A DNA stretch of 64,000 bases from Adineta vaga (Eukaryota > Rotifera): contig CP075494.1 of the NCBI GenBank assembly GCA_021613535.1, positions 2,170,001 through 2,234,000 on the forward strand, in the 5' to 3' direction. Made by a program: the position numbers and the translations under genes. The notes beneath the pieces were generated by a model. That model was not told the origin of the DNA and searched no databases. It saw nothing but the letters and a program-made list of their open reading frames with translations. Shown in pieces: positions 1-12,078 of this stretch (position 1 is its first letter; every line of letters begins with the position of its first letter).

Positions 1-4
1 ATAT

Positions 5-26
5 TTGAGGATATGGGTGTGGGTGT
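5..26. repeat. TG-rich palindrome family, half copy
   Basis: The left edge of the window holds TTGAGGATATGGGTGTGGGT, the G-rich arm of the dispersed palindrome family. The C-rich arm is not seen. It lies about 260 bp past the stop of the minus-strand receptor at 290-1294. Confidence 0.6.
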
Positions 27-289
27 CGATTGAATTAAAAATTTATATAGAATTCTGTTCAATGAATTTGGATATTGCCGGAATTCCGTTTTACCGTTCT
101 TATATTTTCTATCATACTGAATGCGAGAAATATGGACAAAAACAAGATTATTTCATTGATGATATATATTTTTTTATTTGACAAGCAACTTAAAATTATT
201 CTTACGATAATAAAAATGACAAGAATAAATTTTATTTACAGTTTAGCCTTTGTGTGACATAAATCTCTTTCAATCAAATAGATTTCTAT

Positions 290-1294
290 TTAGACAGTAG
301 GTAGGCGATTATTTCCTGTACGAATCATAGGAAGTTCTAATGCATGAACGATGCGTCGATGTCGAAAATAATGTACAATATTCATTGTTTTTTGTCTTAA
401 CTCGGGTAATGAGCCAATGACAACTATCGGATAAAGAAGTAATGTATAATAAGGACAATACGCTGCAAGAATAAAAACAGCATTTCCAGAATCAAATGGT
501 ATATTGCATATGAAAAGAAAGTTCATAAGTATAAATGGAAATAGGAATATTCCATAAAGAGAAGAAATACTTAAGACTTGGATTGTCATTTTTCGATATC
601 GTCTCCAATCTACTTGTCGTTGTGTTCTATGTTTTTGCCAGATAGTTCGTATTAAAAGAGTAAAACTGGATATGATAATGATGATTATAGGTGCAATAAA
701 ATGAGCGCTTATTTCATATACATAAAGAGCAGCATTTTGAAGAGCACAAGGAGTCATAAATACACCAGAAATATTTTCATATGTATTGACACATTGTGAA
801 GCAAAAAATAAGATTGTATGAAACACAATGCAATAAACAATAATAAATATTGGAGGAAAATAATGAAGAAGAATACGTTTTCGTGTAGTTGCGAGTAAAT
901 CATTGTGAAAAATGAGAATGTGCCGTTCAAATGAAACCCAGGCATAAAGCATACATTGAACAACATAAAATGTCCAATCAATAAATCCCAAAATCATATG
1001 AAATACCAGTGGAAGATAAAACGTTTCAGAAGTGCGAAAATAATGCATAATAAAAGCTATATCTGTCAATTCATAGAATAAATTAATCACAAGAAGAACA
1101 ATAATTACGTGATTGTGAAGAGCATGACGAAGGTTTCGATCATGAAAAAACCAATATAAAGCAAACAATGAACAGCCGATCGATGGAATAATTAGCAGAA
1201 GAAAGAGCGAAAATTGTATAAAATAAAATGTTGTTGTAGCAATTCCTGATAAAAGAACACCACTTTCAGTATAGTTGTCTGTACTTACAGCCAT
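290..1294 (-). CDS. Rhodopsin-like 7TM receptor
   Basis: An intact single-exon gene for a 334-aa membrane protein. Seven hydrophobic segments are visible, beginning near residues 22, 60, 95, 145, 190, 240 and 275. After TM3 the usual DRY position reads FERH, and TM7 carries YPIVV where NPxxY is expected, so this is a divergent class A or nematode-serpentine-like receptor. The tail is short and basic. Such single-exon receptors are greatly expanded in bdelloids. The ligand cannot be inferred; a chemosensory or neuropeptide role is a guess from the family. Start chosen at the first ATG, which leaves a short extracellular N-terminus with an N-glycosylation site (NYT). Its 3' flank carries a TG-rich half palindrome. 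Confidence 0.8.
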   Translation of the reverse strand: MAVSTDNYTESGVLLSGIATTTFYFIQFSLFLLLIIPSIGCSLFALYWFFHDRNLRHALHNHVIIVLLVINLFYELTDIAFIMHYFRTSETFYLPLVFHMILGFIDWTFYVVQCMLYAWVSFERHILIFHNDLLATTRKRILLHYFPPIFIIVYCIVFHTILFFASQCVNTYENISGVFMTPCALQNAALYVYEISAHFIAPIIIIIISSFTLLIRTIWQKHRTQRQVDWRRYRKMTIQVLSISSLYGIFLFPFILMNFLFICNIPFDSGNAVFILAAYCPYYTLLLYPIVVIGSLPELRQKTMNIVHYFRHRRIVHALELPMIRTGNNRLPTV

Positions 1295-3355
1295 CGTTGA
1301 TTATGACAAAAAGATATTGACAATAATGTTTAAATTTAACAAAAAATAATTTAAAAAATCTTTGAGACAAAATCTTAGAAAAGAAGCTTGTCTTCTAATC
1401 TAAGTTAAAGTCGGATTATTTTTTCAGTTTTCTATTCTTGACATTTAATGAGATGATTTTAAAGCGAAGAAGCAAAAAATTCTGTTGATGATTAGATGGC
1501 GAATAATTTCTCTTCCATCTAAAATTTTTCATTGTCGTAAGTGAATCTATGTTAAGACGAACAGTTAATGAACGCGTTTTGAACGCATTGAATGTAGGAT
1601 CCGGTGGAACAAAGTTTTTTCGTCCCGATCCCGACGGGATTGGGACCGGGCTCCAGAAAAAAAATAGGATTGGGACAATCTCGCCGGACCCTAATTGAAC
1701 GTACGAAATCGCATTCAGGACGACGCAAACAAAGATATATCGAACTCGTTCAGAATGCACAAGAACACACAAAGAATACGTTCCAAACCGAAGCCGTAGA
1801 CAAGTCACTCTTTTTCTGCCTGGAGTAAGACGGGGGGAGGGGGGGGGAATTATTTAGTTTTTTGGCGTACTAGGCCATCAGGCGCATGTCACAGGCTAAA
1901 TGTTACTTGTGGGTGTGGTGAGATAAGCTGCCATGACCAGTTTCAGTCTTGCTCAACGATCTCATCAGATGATTAATATCTTAATTGAATTTTAAAATCT
2001 AATTTAAACCAAAAAAGTTACAAGCAAATCTTTAAAATCAAAATCCGTTCTAAATAATGTAATTTTGTTCACACATTTCAATAACATAAGAAAGATGTGT
2101 GAATTTGTATTTCATGATAACCTAAGTAATTAATTTAATATTTTGTCATGTAGACCTCATGGCACATACTTTTCATAATTTGAAGTTGAAAATTAGTGTT
2201 GTTGATAGAGAATATTAGTCTATGCAATTTATCCTGTAGACTTCAACTTGCTAAATATTTCTCTGAGACACTAGAGAGTAATTAATGAATTGTCACTAAA
2301 TTGTAAATTTCAGTAACCGTGCTAGATACAGATGATGCTCGTCCTTGGGATTCACCTGACTGTCGATTGTGTGAGGCGAGAATACTTTTTCTGAGAATTC
2401 TACCGAAATTTTGAAAAGATGATCAATGACTTGATGCGCATGAAGGTAGTGATGACACCTAAAATTTGACCCACACCCTCTCCTGATTTTCAATGTTTTG
2501 CCAGATTCGTAAGGCATAAAAGAAAGCGACAACTTGTGTGATTACGGGTGACAGTCATTCACTAACTTTAAAGATAGTGAAGATATGTCTAATTCATAGA
2601 ATTAACTTCGTTATCTTTTACCTGTATTGATCTGCAATGTTCATTGCAAGTCAGTTTCCAGTTTTAAAATCGAGCAATAAACTATTGATGTCGAAATGAA
2701 AATGATAACGAACGGTTAACCGAATTGTAGAACTGCATAATTATTTAATAAATAATCAAGACTTATCAAAGAAAATTTTTCTTGTCAGAAGACATGAACC
2801 GATCAATTGTGTAGTTTTTCTCTGTTTCTTTCGCAATCTATTCACTGTTTCGGTGAGACGAAGTGTGTTGCTGGTAATTTTATTATCTGGGAGAAAACTG
2901 TCTGATACACATTTAATTAGTCAGATTTTGTAGAAACATCTCTCGATTGTCTCATGATTTTCTAGAAAAAATGTGCTCTTTTCCAGAGTTTATTTCCGTT
3001 GAAATTTCACATGTGTTTTGCTGGTGTTTTTTAAATTTTACCTGTCTGGCTGATTTCTAAAGTTTGAATTTAGTGACCCTGGTTTTGTTATTTTTATAAT
3101 TTTTTGTCGAGTAAAGCGCTATTGCTCCTTCTTCCTCAAGAATTAACTTTATGTTAAGATTTGTTTTTAAAATCTTCATTTGTATTCGAACTCGAATTGA
3201 ACATCTACTCGCTCCTTAAGATTATGCTAGCCTCCTAGTCAAATAATAAAGAAGTAAGAAAAAAAGAAGAATATCACATAAATAAGTTTTCTTTATTGAT
3301 AAGATAAATGAAATATAAAACATGCAACGAATTCACATTTATTTCTTCTTTATTA
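1295..3355. other. Intergenic, no gene seen
   Basis: Only short open frames without recognisable motifs, codon bias or splice-consistent continuation. The sole notable structure is the GC-rich hairpin at 1622-1646 followed by a poly-G run near 1834-1848. Confidence 0.5.
1622..1646. repeat. GC-rich perfect hairpin (one G-U)
   Basis: GTCCCGATCCCG, a 1-nt spacer, then CGGGATTGGGAC: 12-bp arms with one mismatch that becomes a G-U pair in RNA. It stands out in a strongly AT-rich surrounding. Function unknown. Confidence 0.6.
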
Positions 3356-5490
3356 TTATTCAAATGATTTATTGACATAGTTAAATTGTTGAATTTTCCG
3401 TGGATGTTCTCGTCTTTTCATTGGTTTTCTTCTTTGTCTTTGAATTCTTTCTAATTCATTTCGTATTAAATCAATACCAAAACAATATTTTAGCACATCC
3501 ATTAGAATGACAAACAAACAAACACATCCAATTATAATATAACCTGTATAACCAATTGCTTGGGATACAGTCAAACGTACATATAATATTCGTGAAAGAA
3601 CTTCACAATATTTACCAGAATAACTTTTACTCAAACATTCACATTTATATCCATGTAACAATGGTCGACATACACCACCATTGCAACATGTTACATTCTT
3701 ACAATAATTCTTTTTTCTTTCACAATGATCACCAATCCATCCTGATTCACATAGACATTGAAAAGTTGAATTCGATGTTTCATTGCATTGACCTAAACAA
3801 ACAAATATTTCTTTATCTATCAATTATATTATCAAAAATAAAACCATTATTTAAACATGTATTTGATTGACAAGATCGATAATCATTTTCACACATTGAA
3901 CCATTGAAACCTTGTAGACATAAACAATTATAACTATTAAGAATGGTATTATTATCAAAACAAGTGCCATTATTTTGACATGGTTTCATCATTTGACACG
4001 ATGTTGATGAGATATTACAATAGAAACCAATTTTATTTTGTGTACAAGATGATGCAACAAAGTTTAATGAAGGTGAAGATAGTTGATCTTAAAAAATAGA
4101 TAAGATATTAATAAAAGAAGAAGTTTTATAGAAATACACTTGTTTTACTTGATAAAACTGTTGATAACATAGAAATCGATGTATTTTCCACTAAAATTTG
4201 ATTTCAAACTATTTATTATATGATGAAAAGAAATCAAATGATACCTTTCAATATTGAAGTTGAAACCGATAGTTGTGTTGTATATGTATCTATAGGAAAT
4301 ATTCAATAATTTTCAAGTTATTCTATACTTTTCGGATTCTTCGATATTTACCACATGAATTTGTTGATAAAAGGAATTTTAGAACTTGATTTTGTCGTGC
4401 ATCAGTTACATATATATTACCATAAGTATCAAAAGCCATTCGGCGCGGATCTAAGAATATATTCGATGATGAACCACATCCAATAATGCATCGAAAACCA
4501 TTCTGACTTGATCTGATAATTTTTTTACCATTATTATCGACAATAAATATATAATTATCACCATCTAACACAACATCACTGGGTCCATCGAGTTTAATTG
4601 TAGTATTTGATGATGTCTGACCTGCAATTGTTATTCCATTTCGTTGTCCTGGTCGAAACATTTGGATACGTCGATTACTATAATCAGCTACATATAAATT
4701 AAAGTTCATATCAACAAAAATTCCACGTGGAATATTAAGTTTATCTAAAGTAGAACCACCAGTACCGGTTCCAGCGACAAGTATTGATGATGTTCCATTA
4801 TCACCTAACCATCGTTTCATCACTTTATCTTTTGTATAGATAGAACAGTATAAAGTATCATTAATATCAATAAAAAGACCAGAACAAAAATCGTCAACTT
4901 GCATTACAGAAGTAGAAGCACTTGAACCTAATATTCGTTTCTCAACTCTTCCCTGGTTACCATTATCAACATATATATCACCATTTGTTGTGACAAAGAT
5001 AGAGATTGGCGAGATCAAATTGTTAGATATTACATTGGTTGGACTACTTGAATTGTTAAGCCAAATAAAAACATTATTGTTTACTTTATCAGTAACATAA
5101 ATTGAATTATTTGTGCTAAGAAATAAACCAACAGGTTCACTAAATGATATACTATTCCCAATAGTAATTCCATTTGTATTCCAAGTAGTACATTCATCAA
5201 ACTTTGGTTGATTATAAGAAATAGCTAATTTTTATATTGAAAAAGAAAATCACAATAAAATTTCGAAACTGACATTCATACGATTTTAACGTACTTATCG
5301 AAGAACTTGTTATTGTATTAACAGTCTGTACACATAGAACTGAAAAGAAACATAAACTTCTTTCTTCTTTTCATTGATGTAAAAATTCTTATGAAGAATG
5401 TAAAAATATCATTCAATAGATTAAATATCTACCTAAGATTGATATGTTGATAAACAAAAATGTGCATAAATTGAACTTTTTAAATAACAT
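3356..5490 (-). CDS. NHL propeller - EGF - single-pass membrane protein
   Basis: Seven exons, minus strand: 5433-5490, 5295-5339, 4352-5224, 4245-4289, 4149-4190, 3845-4087, 3356-3792. All introns are GT-AG and all junctions are phase 1; the last intron is 52 nt. The model encodes 580 aa. Exon 1 starts at ATG 5490 and encodes a signal-peptide-like stretch (MLFKKFNLCTFLF). Exon 3 holds the NHL repeats, recognisable by VADYSNRRIQ, VDNNGKKIIR and VTDARQNQVLK. Two small exons make a Ser/Thr linker. Then come EGF-like cysteine modules (CLCESGWIGDHC, CECLSKSYSGKYC), one hydrophobic helix (about residues 510-530) and a basic cytoplasmic tail. It is most likely a cell-surface protein. The propeller exon is paralogous to the one in the receptor gene at 34933-40874. 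Partner and role unknown. Confidence 0.85.
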
Positions 5491-5787
5491 TCTTTTGATC
5501 GGATCGATGAGAAAGTTCTTATTGATTGTTCTATATAATTGTTAGAAATGCAAAGAAAACCAATATCATTTCTTCTTTTTTCTATTTGCTCGTTTTTCTC
5601 CTGATTTGTTTGTCCATTTTTTCATTTTATTTAACATAAGCATGACTTTATAGCTACATACATTTCTGAAAAGTTCCAATGAAAAAATTATTTTCCTGAC
5701 TTTTTTTGTCAATTTAAATAAAGAACAAGTAAAAGAGTCTATAATTTTACTTGATCTCATTCGTTGATAAAGTTTAGCAGATGTAAC

Positions 5788-5832
5788 TGGTGTGAGATTC
5801 ATGTGTAAATATACTATACCCACACCCTCAAT
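5788..5832. repeat. TG-rich palindrome family, degenerate copy
   Basis: A weak G-rich arm (TGGTGTGAG) and a clear C-rich arm ending ACCCACACCCTCA. It lies just left of a stronger copy at 5880-5935. Confidence 0.5.
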
Positions 5833-5879
5833 CATTCAATTGGTTCTTTCTCGAAATTATTTTTCGCGTTAATCAGAGT

Positions 5880-5935
5880 TTATGGGTGTGGATGGAGACA
5901 GACGACTACTTCACCCACACCCACACTACACCCTC
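5880..5935. repeat. TG-rich palindrome family copy
   Basis: TATGGGTGTGGATGGAGAC, a spacer, then CACCCACACCCACACTAC and CCCTC. Its right edge directly abuts the end of the inverted-duplicated receptor block (5936-6623). It is about 200 bp past the receptor pseudogene stop. Confidence 0.8.
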
Positions 5936-6623
5936 TATCTAAATATCTCTTAGTTTTAAACATTCTCTCATGCACATTATTATAATTTGAAATAAATTTT
6001 ATTTTCAACAAATACATGTAAACGACAAAGAACAATACATACAATATCAAACGTTTCAAGTCTATTAAGTTGATTAAATACGAGTGTCTTCTTCTGGTAT
6101 AATGCTTGACGATATGTTGTATAGTTGTAGAAACAATCATTTAGTTGTTTGTCCTCTTAATTTTTGATAAGTATTTATAATTAATTGTTTCAAATCTCGA
6201 CGAACTGATTTTGATACAATTAAATAAGTATAAAAAGATGCAGCCCCATTGGCAAAAAACAAAACATATGCAATAGTAAATGTAAAACTTTCAATTTGTG
6301 ATAGTATTGAACACTTTTATTTGATATTATAGATGAACTAATCATCATTTCTAAAAGCATTAAGGCAACTGGAGTTGCTGTAATAACATAGACAAATACT
6401 TCAGATATGACAATAATTAACAAATCTCGATCTCGTCGTTGAATAGGAACATTTTTTCCACCTGGTGAATTAGTTGCAAGTGGTTGAACACGAACATGAC
6501 TTTGTGTCATATTACGATAAGTTAAATATCCAAAAATACACAATATAATAGGTGGAATTAAAGCAGTAAATATCATTATATAAACAGTATAAATTGTTGA
6601 ATAGATACTGAATGGATTACATC
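5936..6623 (-). repeat. Inverted duplication, copy 1
   Basis: About 688 bp nearly identical, in reverse orientation, to 17778-18466. It covers the last three transmembrane segments and 3' flank of the receptor pseudogene. The encoded proteins differ at only a few residues. The left end stops exactly at the TG-rich palindrome at 5880-5935. Confidence 0.9.
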
Positions 6624-7065
6624 GTCCATTGACAATTGTGATCATTATTGGAATATGAATAGCTAATAATGACCAAAAAAGAATAGAAAAAAAAATAAGT
6701 CATTTTGCTCGTTTAGGTGTACTGAATGCTCGAATAGATGCACGATTATTTGTAATGATAAAACGATCAATACATGCGAATACAAGCATTGTTTTAGCTA
6801 TTTGTCCAAGATCATTCGATAAATAAGAACGTATTTTACATAAAGCAAATGCACCGATTGTTGCATTACCATAATTAAAAGAAAATAGTTGAAAAATACT
6901 ATTCATAATTGCTGAACATATTAAGTATATTGAACATGCGTTTTGACGACGTTGACTAAAAAGTATAACAATTAACACATTACCAAGATTTTCCAAAATC
7001 ATACAAATTGAATATCCATAAAAATTGAGTTGACTTTGAATAGTTGTCAAAGTTGATGATGACAT
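6137..7065 (-). pseudogene. Broken rhodopsin-like 7TM receptor
   Basis: The frame starts at ATG 7065 (MSSSTLTTIQ), with TM1-TM3 and a CIDRF motif in the DRY position. It is then cut by an in-frame TGA at about 6700, after PKRAK, where relatives have a tryptophan-like position. The frame resumes without shift through TM4-TM6. Near 6305 a second lesion shifts frame: TM7 and the tail (FYTYLIVSKS, ending KLRGQTTK) are only readable in another frame, ending at TGA 6137. The pattern fits a 2-nt insertion or 1-nt loss. With a stop and a frameshift it is probably a pseudogene; sequencing error or an unusual intron is less likely because the frameshift is also present in the copy at 17778-18264. Confidence 0.8.
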
Positions 7066-8028
7066 TTCTACTTTGCTAATGATTGTAAAAGTATACTAGA
7101 AATGTGAGTATAGAACTAAAGAATTTATTGGATACTGTTACATACAGAACATATGGTACTCTGTTCAAAAACAGATACTTCAATAACACAAAATCTTATT
7201 ATTACTTTCTACTGCTACTATCTTTTCAGTATTCTCTACTTTTTTTTATTCTTCTTTTATAATTACTTTTTCTAAGCATCTTTGAAAAAACGATAGCTTA
7301 TGTTTCTTCAACCTTCGTATAGTTCGAGTTTATTGGCTTTAAGACAATAATCCTTAATCTATAAAGATTTATTAAAGTTGTTTTTAACGATATAAAGAAT
7401 GGATGGAAAAATATCGAAAACAAAAATAATACAAGTGAAGATGGATAGAAATGCTGAAAACGAGGTTATATTGAAGTATAAATCTCCCTCATCTTCAATC
7501 TTACATGTTCATCTTTACCTCATATGCTTGTTTTCGATCTTTTTCCTTTCTGGCTTTTTCTATCATATCCAATTTGCTATAAATTCTTGAGTGGACATTT
7601 TCTTTTGAAATTTTTTTTATTCTAGGTTCTGACTGTTTTTATATATTTAGTTATTTTACAATCAATGTCAGTTTGACACAGATTCTGTATATAGTTTTCA
7701 TAAAGATAATCGTGACGTCAATCCGGTTCTGGTAATAAACTTTTTTTTGCTGCAAGACCTTGTATTTTGTATTGACCCTTAAAAGCCGAAAGGTGCCTTC
7801 CAAGGGGCATTGCATTAATCGCTATAGAATAAAGGAATGAAAGTTACTGTTTTTCGGAACAAACACAGTCGAACTGAAAATACGATGGAAGAAAAATGTA
7901 CTAAAACAGTTATCAAAACGTTTTAAAGCACGATTTGTTACTCGGATGCTTCTATCTTCTGATGGATACAATATAGATTTTGAGCTATACCATTAGATGG
8001 ACATTTTTAGACGTAGTAACCAGGATTA
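7066..8028. other. Intergenic, no gene seen
   Basis: AT-rich, with short frames lacking recognisable motifs. It probably contains the promoter of the minus-strand receptor pseudogene and the 3' flank of the receptor at 8348-9319. Confidence 0.4.
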
Positions 8029-8080
8029 TTGAGGGTGTGGATGAAGACTGAACACCCGCACCCACACCCACCCTCGAGAT
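8029..8080. repeat. TG-rich palindrome family copy
   Basis: TTGAGGGTGTGGATGAAGAC, then CACCCGCACCCACACCCACC ending CTCGAGAT. About 270 bp past the stop of the receptor at 8348-9319. Confidence 0.8.
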
Positions 8081-8347
8081 GACGAAAGCATCTCTTCTAA
8101 TCCAAAACATTCTGAAATTCAAATAGTCATTTCTCGAAACACACATATGGTAGATAGTTATGTAATAGAAAGAAAGTGTAGCGTATATGATTATAAGGAA
8201 AAATATTTAGTATGGAATATCATATTCTTGTTGATTGATATAATATATTTAACAAAACAAACAACAAAATTAGATTTGAAATGAAATTTCATTCTTGGAC
8301 GAAAAGCTTGGTCAACATATAGAGTTAAAAGGTATAGTATTAAATAA

Positions 8348-9319
8348 CTATTTACATAAGAAAATGTTCTTTACTTCTTTTCGAAATGTTTTTAATACGA
8401 TGAATTTACTGTATAATCCAATACAATATGGTATATAACTAAAAAATATACATATGTATTGAATTGAAAAATTTGCTAGTGTTTGATCATAACTTTTCAT
8501 ATCATACTGAGTAATTTGTTGATATAATCTCGATGCTGTTAATGGATACGTACATAGAACAAAAATTCCAATATCAATCAAAATAATACGAATTAGTTGA
8601 CGATCTTTCGCATGAACTGACAGTAAACTGCGATGATTTCCAGAGACTATTCCAGATAATTGAGGAATAATTCTATTGGAATTTAATTTTCGAACATTTC
8701 TTATTGCAAAAACACCTAAACCTGTCAAAACCGATGGAATAATGATACTTTTCACCAATGTATAATAATTTATAACGGTAAGATATGTAAAAGATGATGA
8801 ATAACAAAGTGCAAAATTGGATCCAAATCTAATAACAGACATGAAGATTAATGTATGAATATGAAGTAAGAACCATACTAATGTAACACAAATAATACTG
8901 ATATAAGCGAGACGACAAGTACTTCGTTGTCTTGTTAAAGCATTTTGTGATGTAACTAAAATTCGATCGATAGATGCCAACATTAAACAACTCGGACTTA
9001 GAGCATCTAACACATATGTCATATACATAGAAAATCGACAAAGATCTAATGTATTTGCAATATATGACATGTTATAACCATAAGATAAGACAGATGGTAA
9101 TATAATTGTAATAATATATGTAAAATTAAAAATTTGAAATGCTATCATATAGATTGAACATGGATTTTTGCGAAGTGTTTTTTTATTGAATATGATCGAA
9201 CAAAGTATACAACTGATAGAACCTAAAGCTATAATAATTGGTCCACCATATTGAAATAGATATTTTTGTGTTTGTAGTAAAGACGATGTAAGCGAGCTGA
9301 CTGCAAATGGTGAAGACAT
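8348..9319 (-). CDS. Rhodopsin-like 7TM receptor
   Basis: Intact single-exon gene, 323 aa. A short Ser-rich N-terminus (MSSPFAVSSL) precedes TM1 near residue 25. The first loop carries KNPCSIY, a motif shared by the other class A receptors of this window. TM3 ends in LASIDRILV (DRI for DRY), TM5-TM6 are separated by a basic loop with DRQLIR, and TM7 ends SKFIVLKTFRKEVK. The length is typical of FMRFamide-like or peptide-type rhodopsin receptors, but assignment to a ligand class is not supported by sequence alone. Start chosen at the first ATG. Its 3' flank holds a TG-rich palindrome. Confidence 0.85.
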   Translation of the reverse strand: MSSPFAVSSLTSSLLQTQKYLFQYGGPIIIALGSISCILCSIIFNKKTLRKNPCSIYMIAFQIFNFTYIITIILPSVLSYGYNMSYIANTLDLCRFSMYMTYVLDALSPSCLMLASIDRILVTSQNALTRQRSTCRLAYISIICVTLVWFLLHIHTLIFMSVIRFGSNFALCYSSSFTYLTVINYYTLVKSIIIPSVLTGLGVFAIRNVRKLNSNRIIPQLSGIVSGNHRSLLSVHAKDRQLIRIILIDIGIFVLCTYPLTASRLYQQITQYDMKSYDQTLANFSIQYICIFFSYIPYCIGLYSKFIVLKTFRKEVKNIFLCK

Positions 9320-10134
9320 GGTTAAGATTATAAAATGAATAAAGAATAGAAAATGAATTATATATTTATCTGCACATTTCTAATTTGCTCTCTATATATT
9401 TTTGACATATCTGGACAAATGTAGGTTAGGTCATATCCTTTATATTTACCACATAATTAACTTTCGATTCTCTTTGCATTTTTATGAGTATATTTTATAA
9501 TCATGCTGTGACAATGACGTATGTATACTGCAATTGACATCTAGTCTTAAACATTACTTTGAATATGAAATAAATGATTGAATACACAATAATCAACAAG
9601 TAACGCTTATCCTAAGTCGATTCATTCGGTCCTAGAATCTCGTTTGTGTTGAAAATTTGTCTGTAAGAGTTTGGGAAGGGGATAGAATCTTCAATTGAAA
9701 CTTACAGTCACTTTGTACCGTATTATCGACAAAATCAATTGAATTTTCATTTTTAGACACTATATATCTTTTCACTCTAGAGAACAAGATGATTCTGCTT
9801 TAAGTGAATGCGTAACTTCGAATTTCATTTTATTTCATTTATTTTACATATTGAAAGAAACGATAATTAAGGAAAAGAAAATAACGTGAATAAAATGTCT
9901 GTTTGAAAACAAATAATTATATCTGGAGAAGAACTCGGTGACATATAACAATCAAAAACATTCTTGAAATAATCTTGTTTTTATCAGGTACCTTATCTAA
10001 ATCGACCAAAGATAGCGCCGATTTTACATGTAAGTTTCATAGCTGAAATTCTATTCGAAAAATCGGCTGTTGGCGAACATTCCATACATAGAATGATACC
10101 AACTGTATCTATTAAACTTTTATATTGACCAATA
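9320..10134. other. Intergenic, no gene seen
   Basis: AT-rich spacer upstream of the minus-strand receptor. No splice-consistent coding or repeat structure found. Confidence 0.4.
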
Positions 10135-10199
10135 TTGAGGGTATGGATGGATGGATAGAGACACTGACTTGAACGAATCCTCGCCCACACCCTCAAGAT
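10135..10199. repeat. TG-rich palindrome family copy
   Basis: TTGAGGGTATGGATGGATGG on the left and CGCCCACACCCTCAAGAT on the right. About 170 bp past the end of the F-box/LRR relic. Confidence 0.8.
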
Positions 10200-10370
10200 T
10201 ATCAACATTTCGTCGTATTTTTTACTCTCAGTCAAATAAAACGCATCTATCGTCAAAGAACAAGAGAAAAATAATGTTTCTTTTTTATATCAATAAAAGG
10301 ATAAACGACATAAAACAGTTGAGGAGAATGTTCTGTTAATACTTAACCATAATAATAATTAACATCGGTG

Positions 10371-11230
10371 TTATTGATTTAATCTTTTAATTTCCAATAT
10401 TTTCTTTTGTCTATTCTCCGATGAATCATCAACTTGAAATACTGTACCTTTTTTCAATTGGAGACAAACTTGTATGAAATTTGTCCATGAAGAAAAATCA
10501 ATTGTTAATTTTATAGGATATAATAAATCCAATGAATGACGTTTGACATCGAGTAAAAAATTTTGAATTGAATTATTTGTTGAATACTCCGATGCATATG
10601 TATTACCATCATCAAATAAATCTGCACAAGAAATTTCTAATCGATTAATTCATTTTAAAGAAGAATTCCATAGTCTTTGAAATAACCTAAGACATAAATG
10701 TTATAATCAAATTTAAGAGAGAGACGACGTAGTTTTGGAAAATGTATTGGCAATTCATCAGAAAGATTTTGAAGATGTAAAGAGTTTCGGATGAAGTTTT
10801 CAAATCATATTATTAAAAACTTCATTATTACGCGATGATAATATACATGTACTTTTACTTGATCTTTGTGAAGTTTATGCAGAATCTGTGGAGTAAATAC
10901 ATTAATTATATCACTTAAAGGTAAATATTTTAAAATTATTCCAATTCGACTATAAAGAAATGAATATAAAAACAAGAATATTAGAAAATAATTATGATAC
11001 ATACTAAAACTCTTTCATTCTGATTGAATTCTTTTTTAAATATCTTATGGAAAATCATTTACCTAGTTTTATTAGTTTCTAATGTAATATCCCATGCCCA
11101 AATAACGTTATTTTCAAATAAATATTCGATAATATGCGATGTACAAAATATATGTGAACAGAATGGAATAGTGAATATACTTTTGTCATTATGAGTATAA
11201 ATGAGACGAGGAAGACGCTATATAATAAAT
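10371..11230 (-). pseudogene. Decayed F-box/LRR-type gene
   Basis: A coding-like C-terminus ends at TAA 10371. It reads through CADLFDDGNTYASEY, DVKRHSLDLLYPIKL and FQVDDSSENRQK in one frame. An in-frame TGA near 10650 interrupts the residue run S-L-K-stop-I-N-R-L. Upstream pieces (LPIHFPKLRRLSLKF, LSDIINVFTPQILHKL, and LPRLIYTHNDKSIFTI ending at a GTAAAT donor near 11060) lie in other frames. The style and length match the C-terminal half of the F-box gene at 56849-58726. The F-box itself was not found. It is probably a relic; a heavily spliced real gene is not excluded. Confidence 0.55.
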
Positions 11231-11746
11231 AAGAAAAATTCTAAACATACTTCATGAATATCTAATGAATTAAAAGCTGTATGAAATGCTTCGGCAAGAA
11301 AATCGGAATAAAATTATGGACATTCATGATAACGTCATTGGAAACATATACTAAACAATTCTTTACCCATATTTTCATTGGTATTTTCGTCAGGAACTTG
11401 AAATAGAACTGTAGTAAATGAATAAATATATTTAAGATAACATGCAAAGTGGAAGATGACTATGAATATTTTCATCTTCACAATTATCATTATCATCATC
11501 ACTAATTTTCACATCATTATCTTATGAAAATAAATCACTTTGTCAAAAATAAAATCGATAAAAAATACATAGTCTTCTTTGTCACTTGTCATTATATCGA
11601 AAAATTTGTTGTGAAGAAAAAAAAAATTCATTCTTGTTTTTCTTTCAAGATCAGAATTTTAATCATATGAAAGTATTAAAATAAATTGACAAAGAAACAA
11701 TCTCGCAGAAAACAAAGTTTTCTTCTCATTTATAAAAAGAATATTA

Positions 11747-11806
11747 ATCTTGAGGAATGGATGTGAGTGTAATCGACGACTATAATGACACCCACACCCT
11801 CAAGAT
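11747..11806. repeat. TG-rich palindrome family copy
   Basis: ATCTTGAGGAATGGATGTGA on the left, GACACCCACACCCTCAAGAT on the right. Both full edges are present. About 270 bp past the stop of the NHL gene 12079-14534. Confidence 0.85.
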
Positions 11807-12078
11807 TATTTATTTAATAAGCACATTATGTATACTTGAAATTTAATTTCGACAAAAGATTGGTTACTGAAAAGCAAAAGTTGAGATCAGTAGATTGAAC
11901 TTGTCTTCTTCTTCAAGAGATAGACCGGTCTGTTTATCAATTGATTTATGAATAAAGAGTGATTTTAAATTTATTTGAAAGGATAAGGAGAATGCAGATA
12001 AGGAATGGTTAAATCGTGTAGGAAAAAAAAGTACATTTGAAATCTAGGAGAACGTGGAATAAACGATCAGACTCTTAT

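Noticed and set aside
1416-1828. Overlapping open frames on both strands of up to 130 codons
   Set aside because: No domain, no splice-consistent continuation, and composition not coding-like; likely chance frames around a GC-richer patch.
1908-1920. TTGTGGGTGTGGTG as another TG-rich palindrome
   Set aside because: Only a short G-rich string; no matching C-rich arm or family edge nearby.
3556-3870. Plus-strand frame of 104 codons
   Set aside because: Lies antisense over the EGF exons of the minus-strand gene, whose domains and splice phases are clear.
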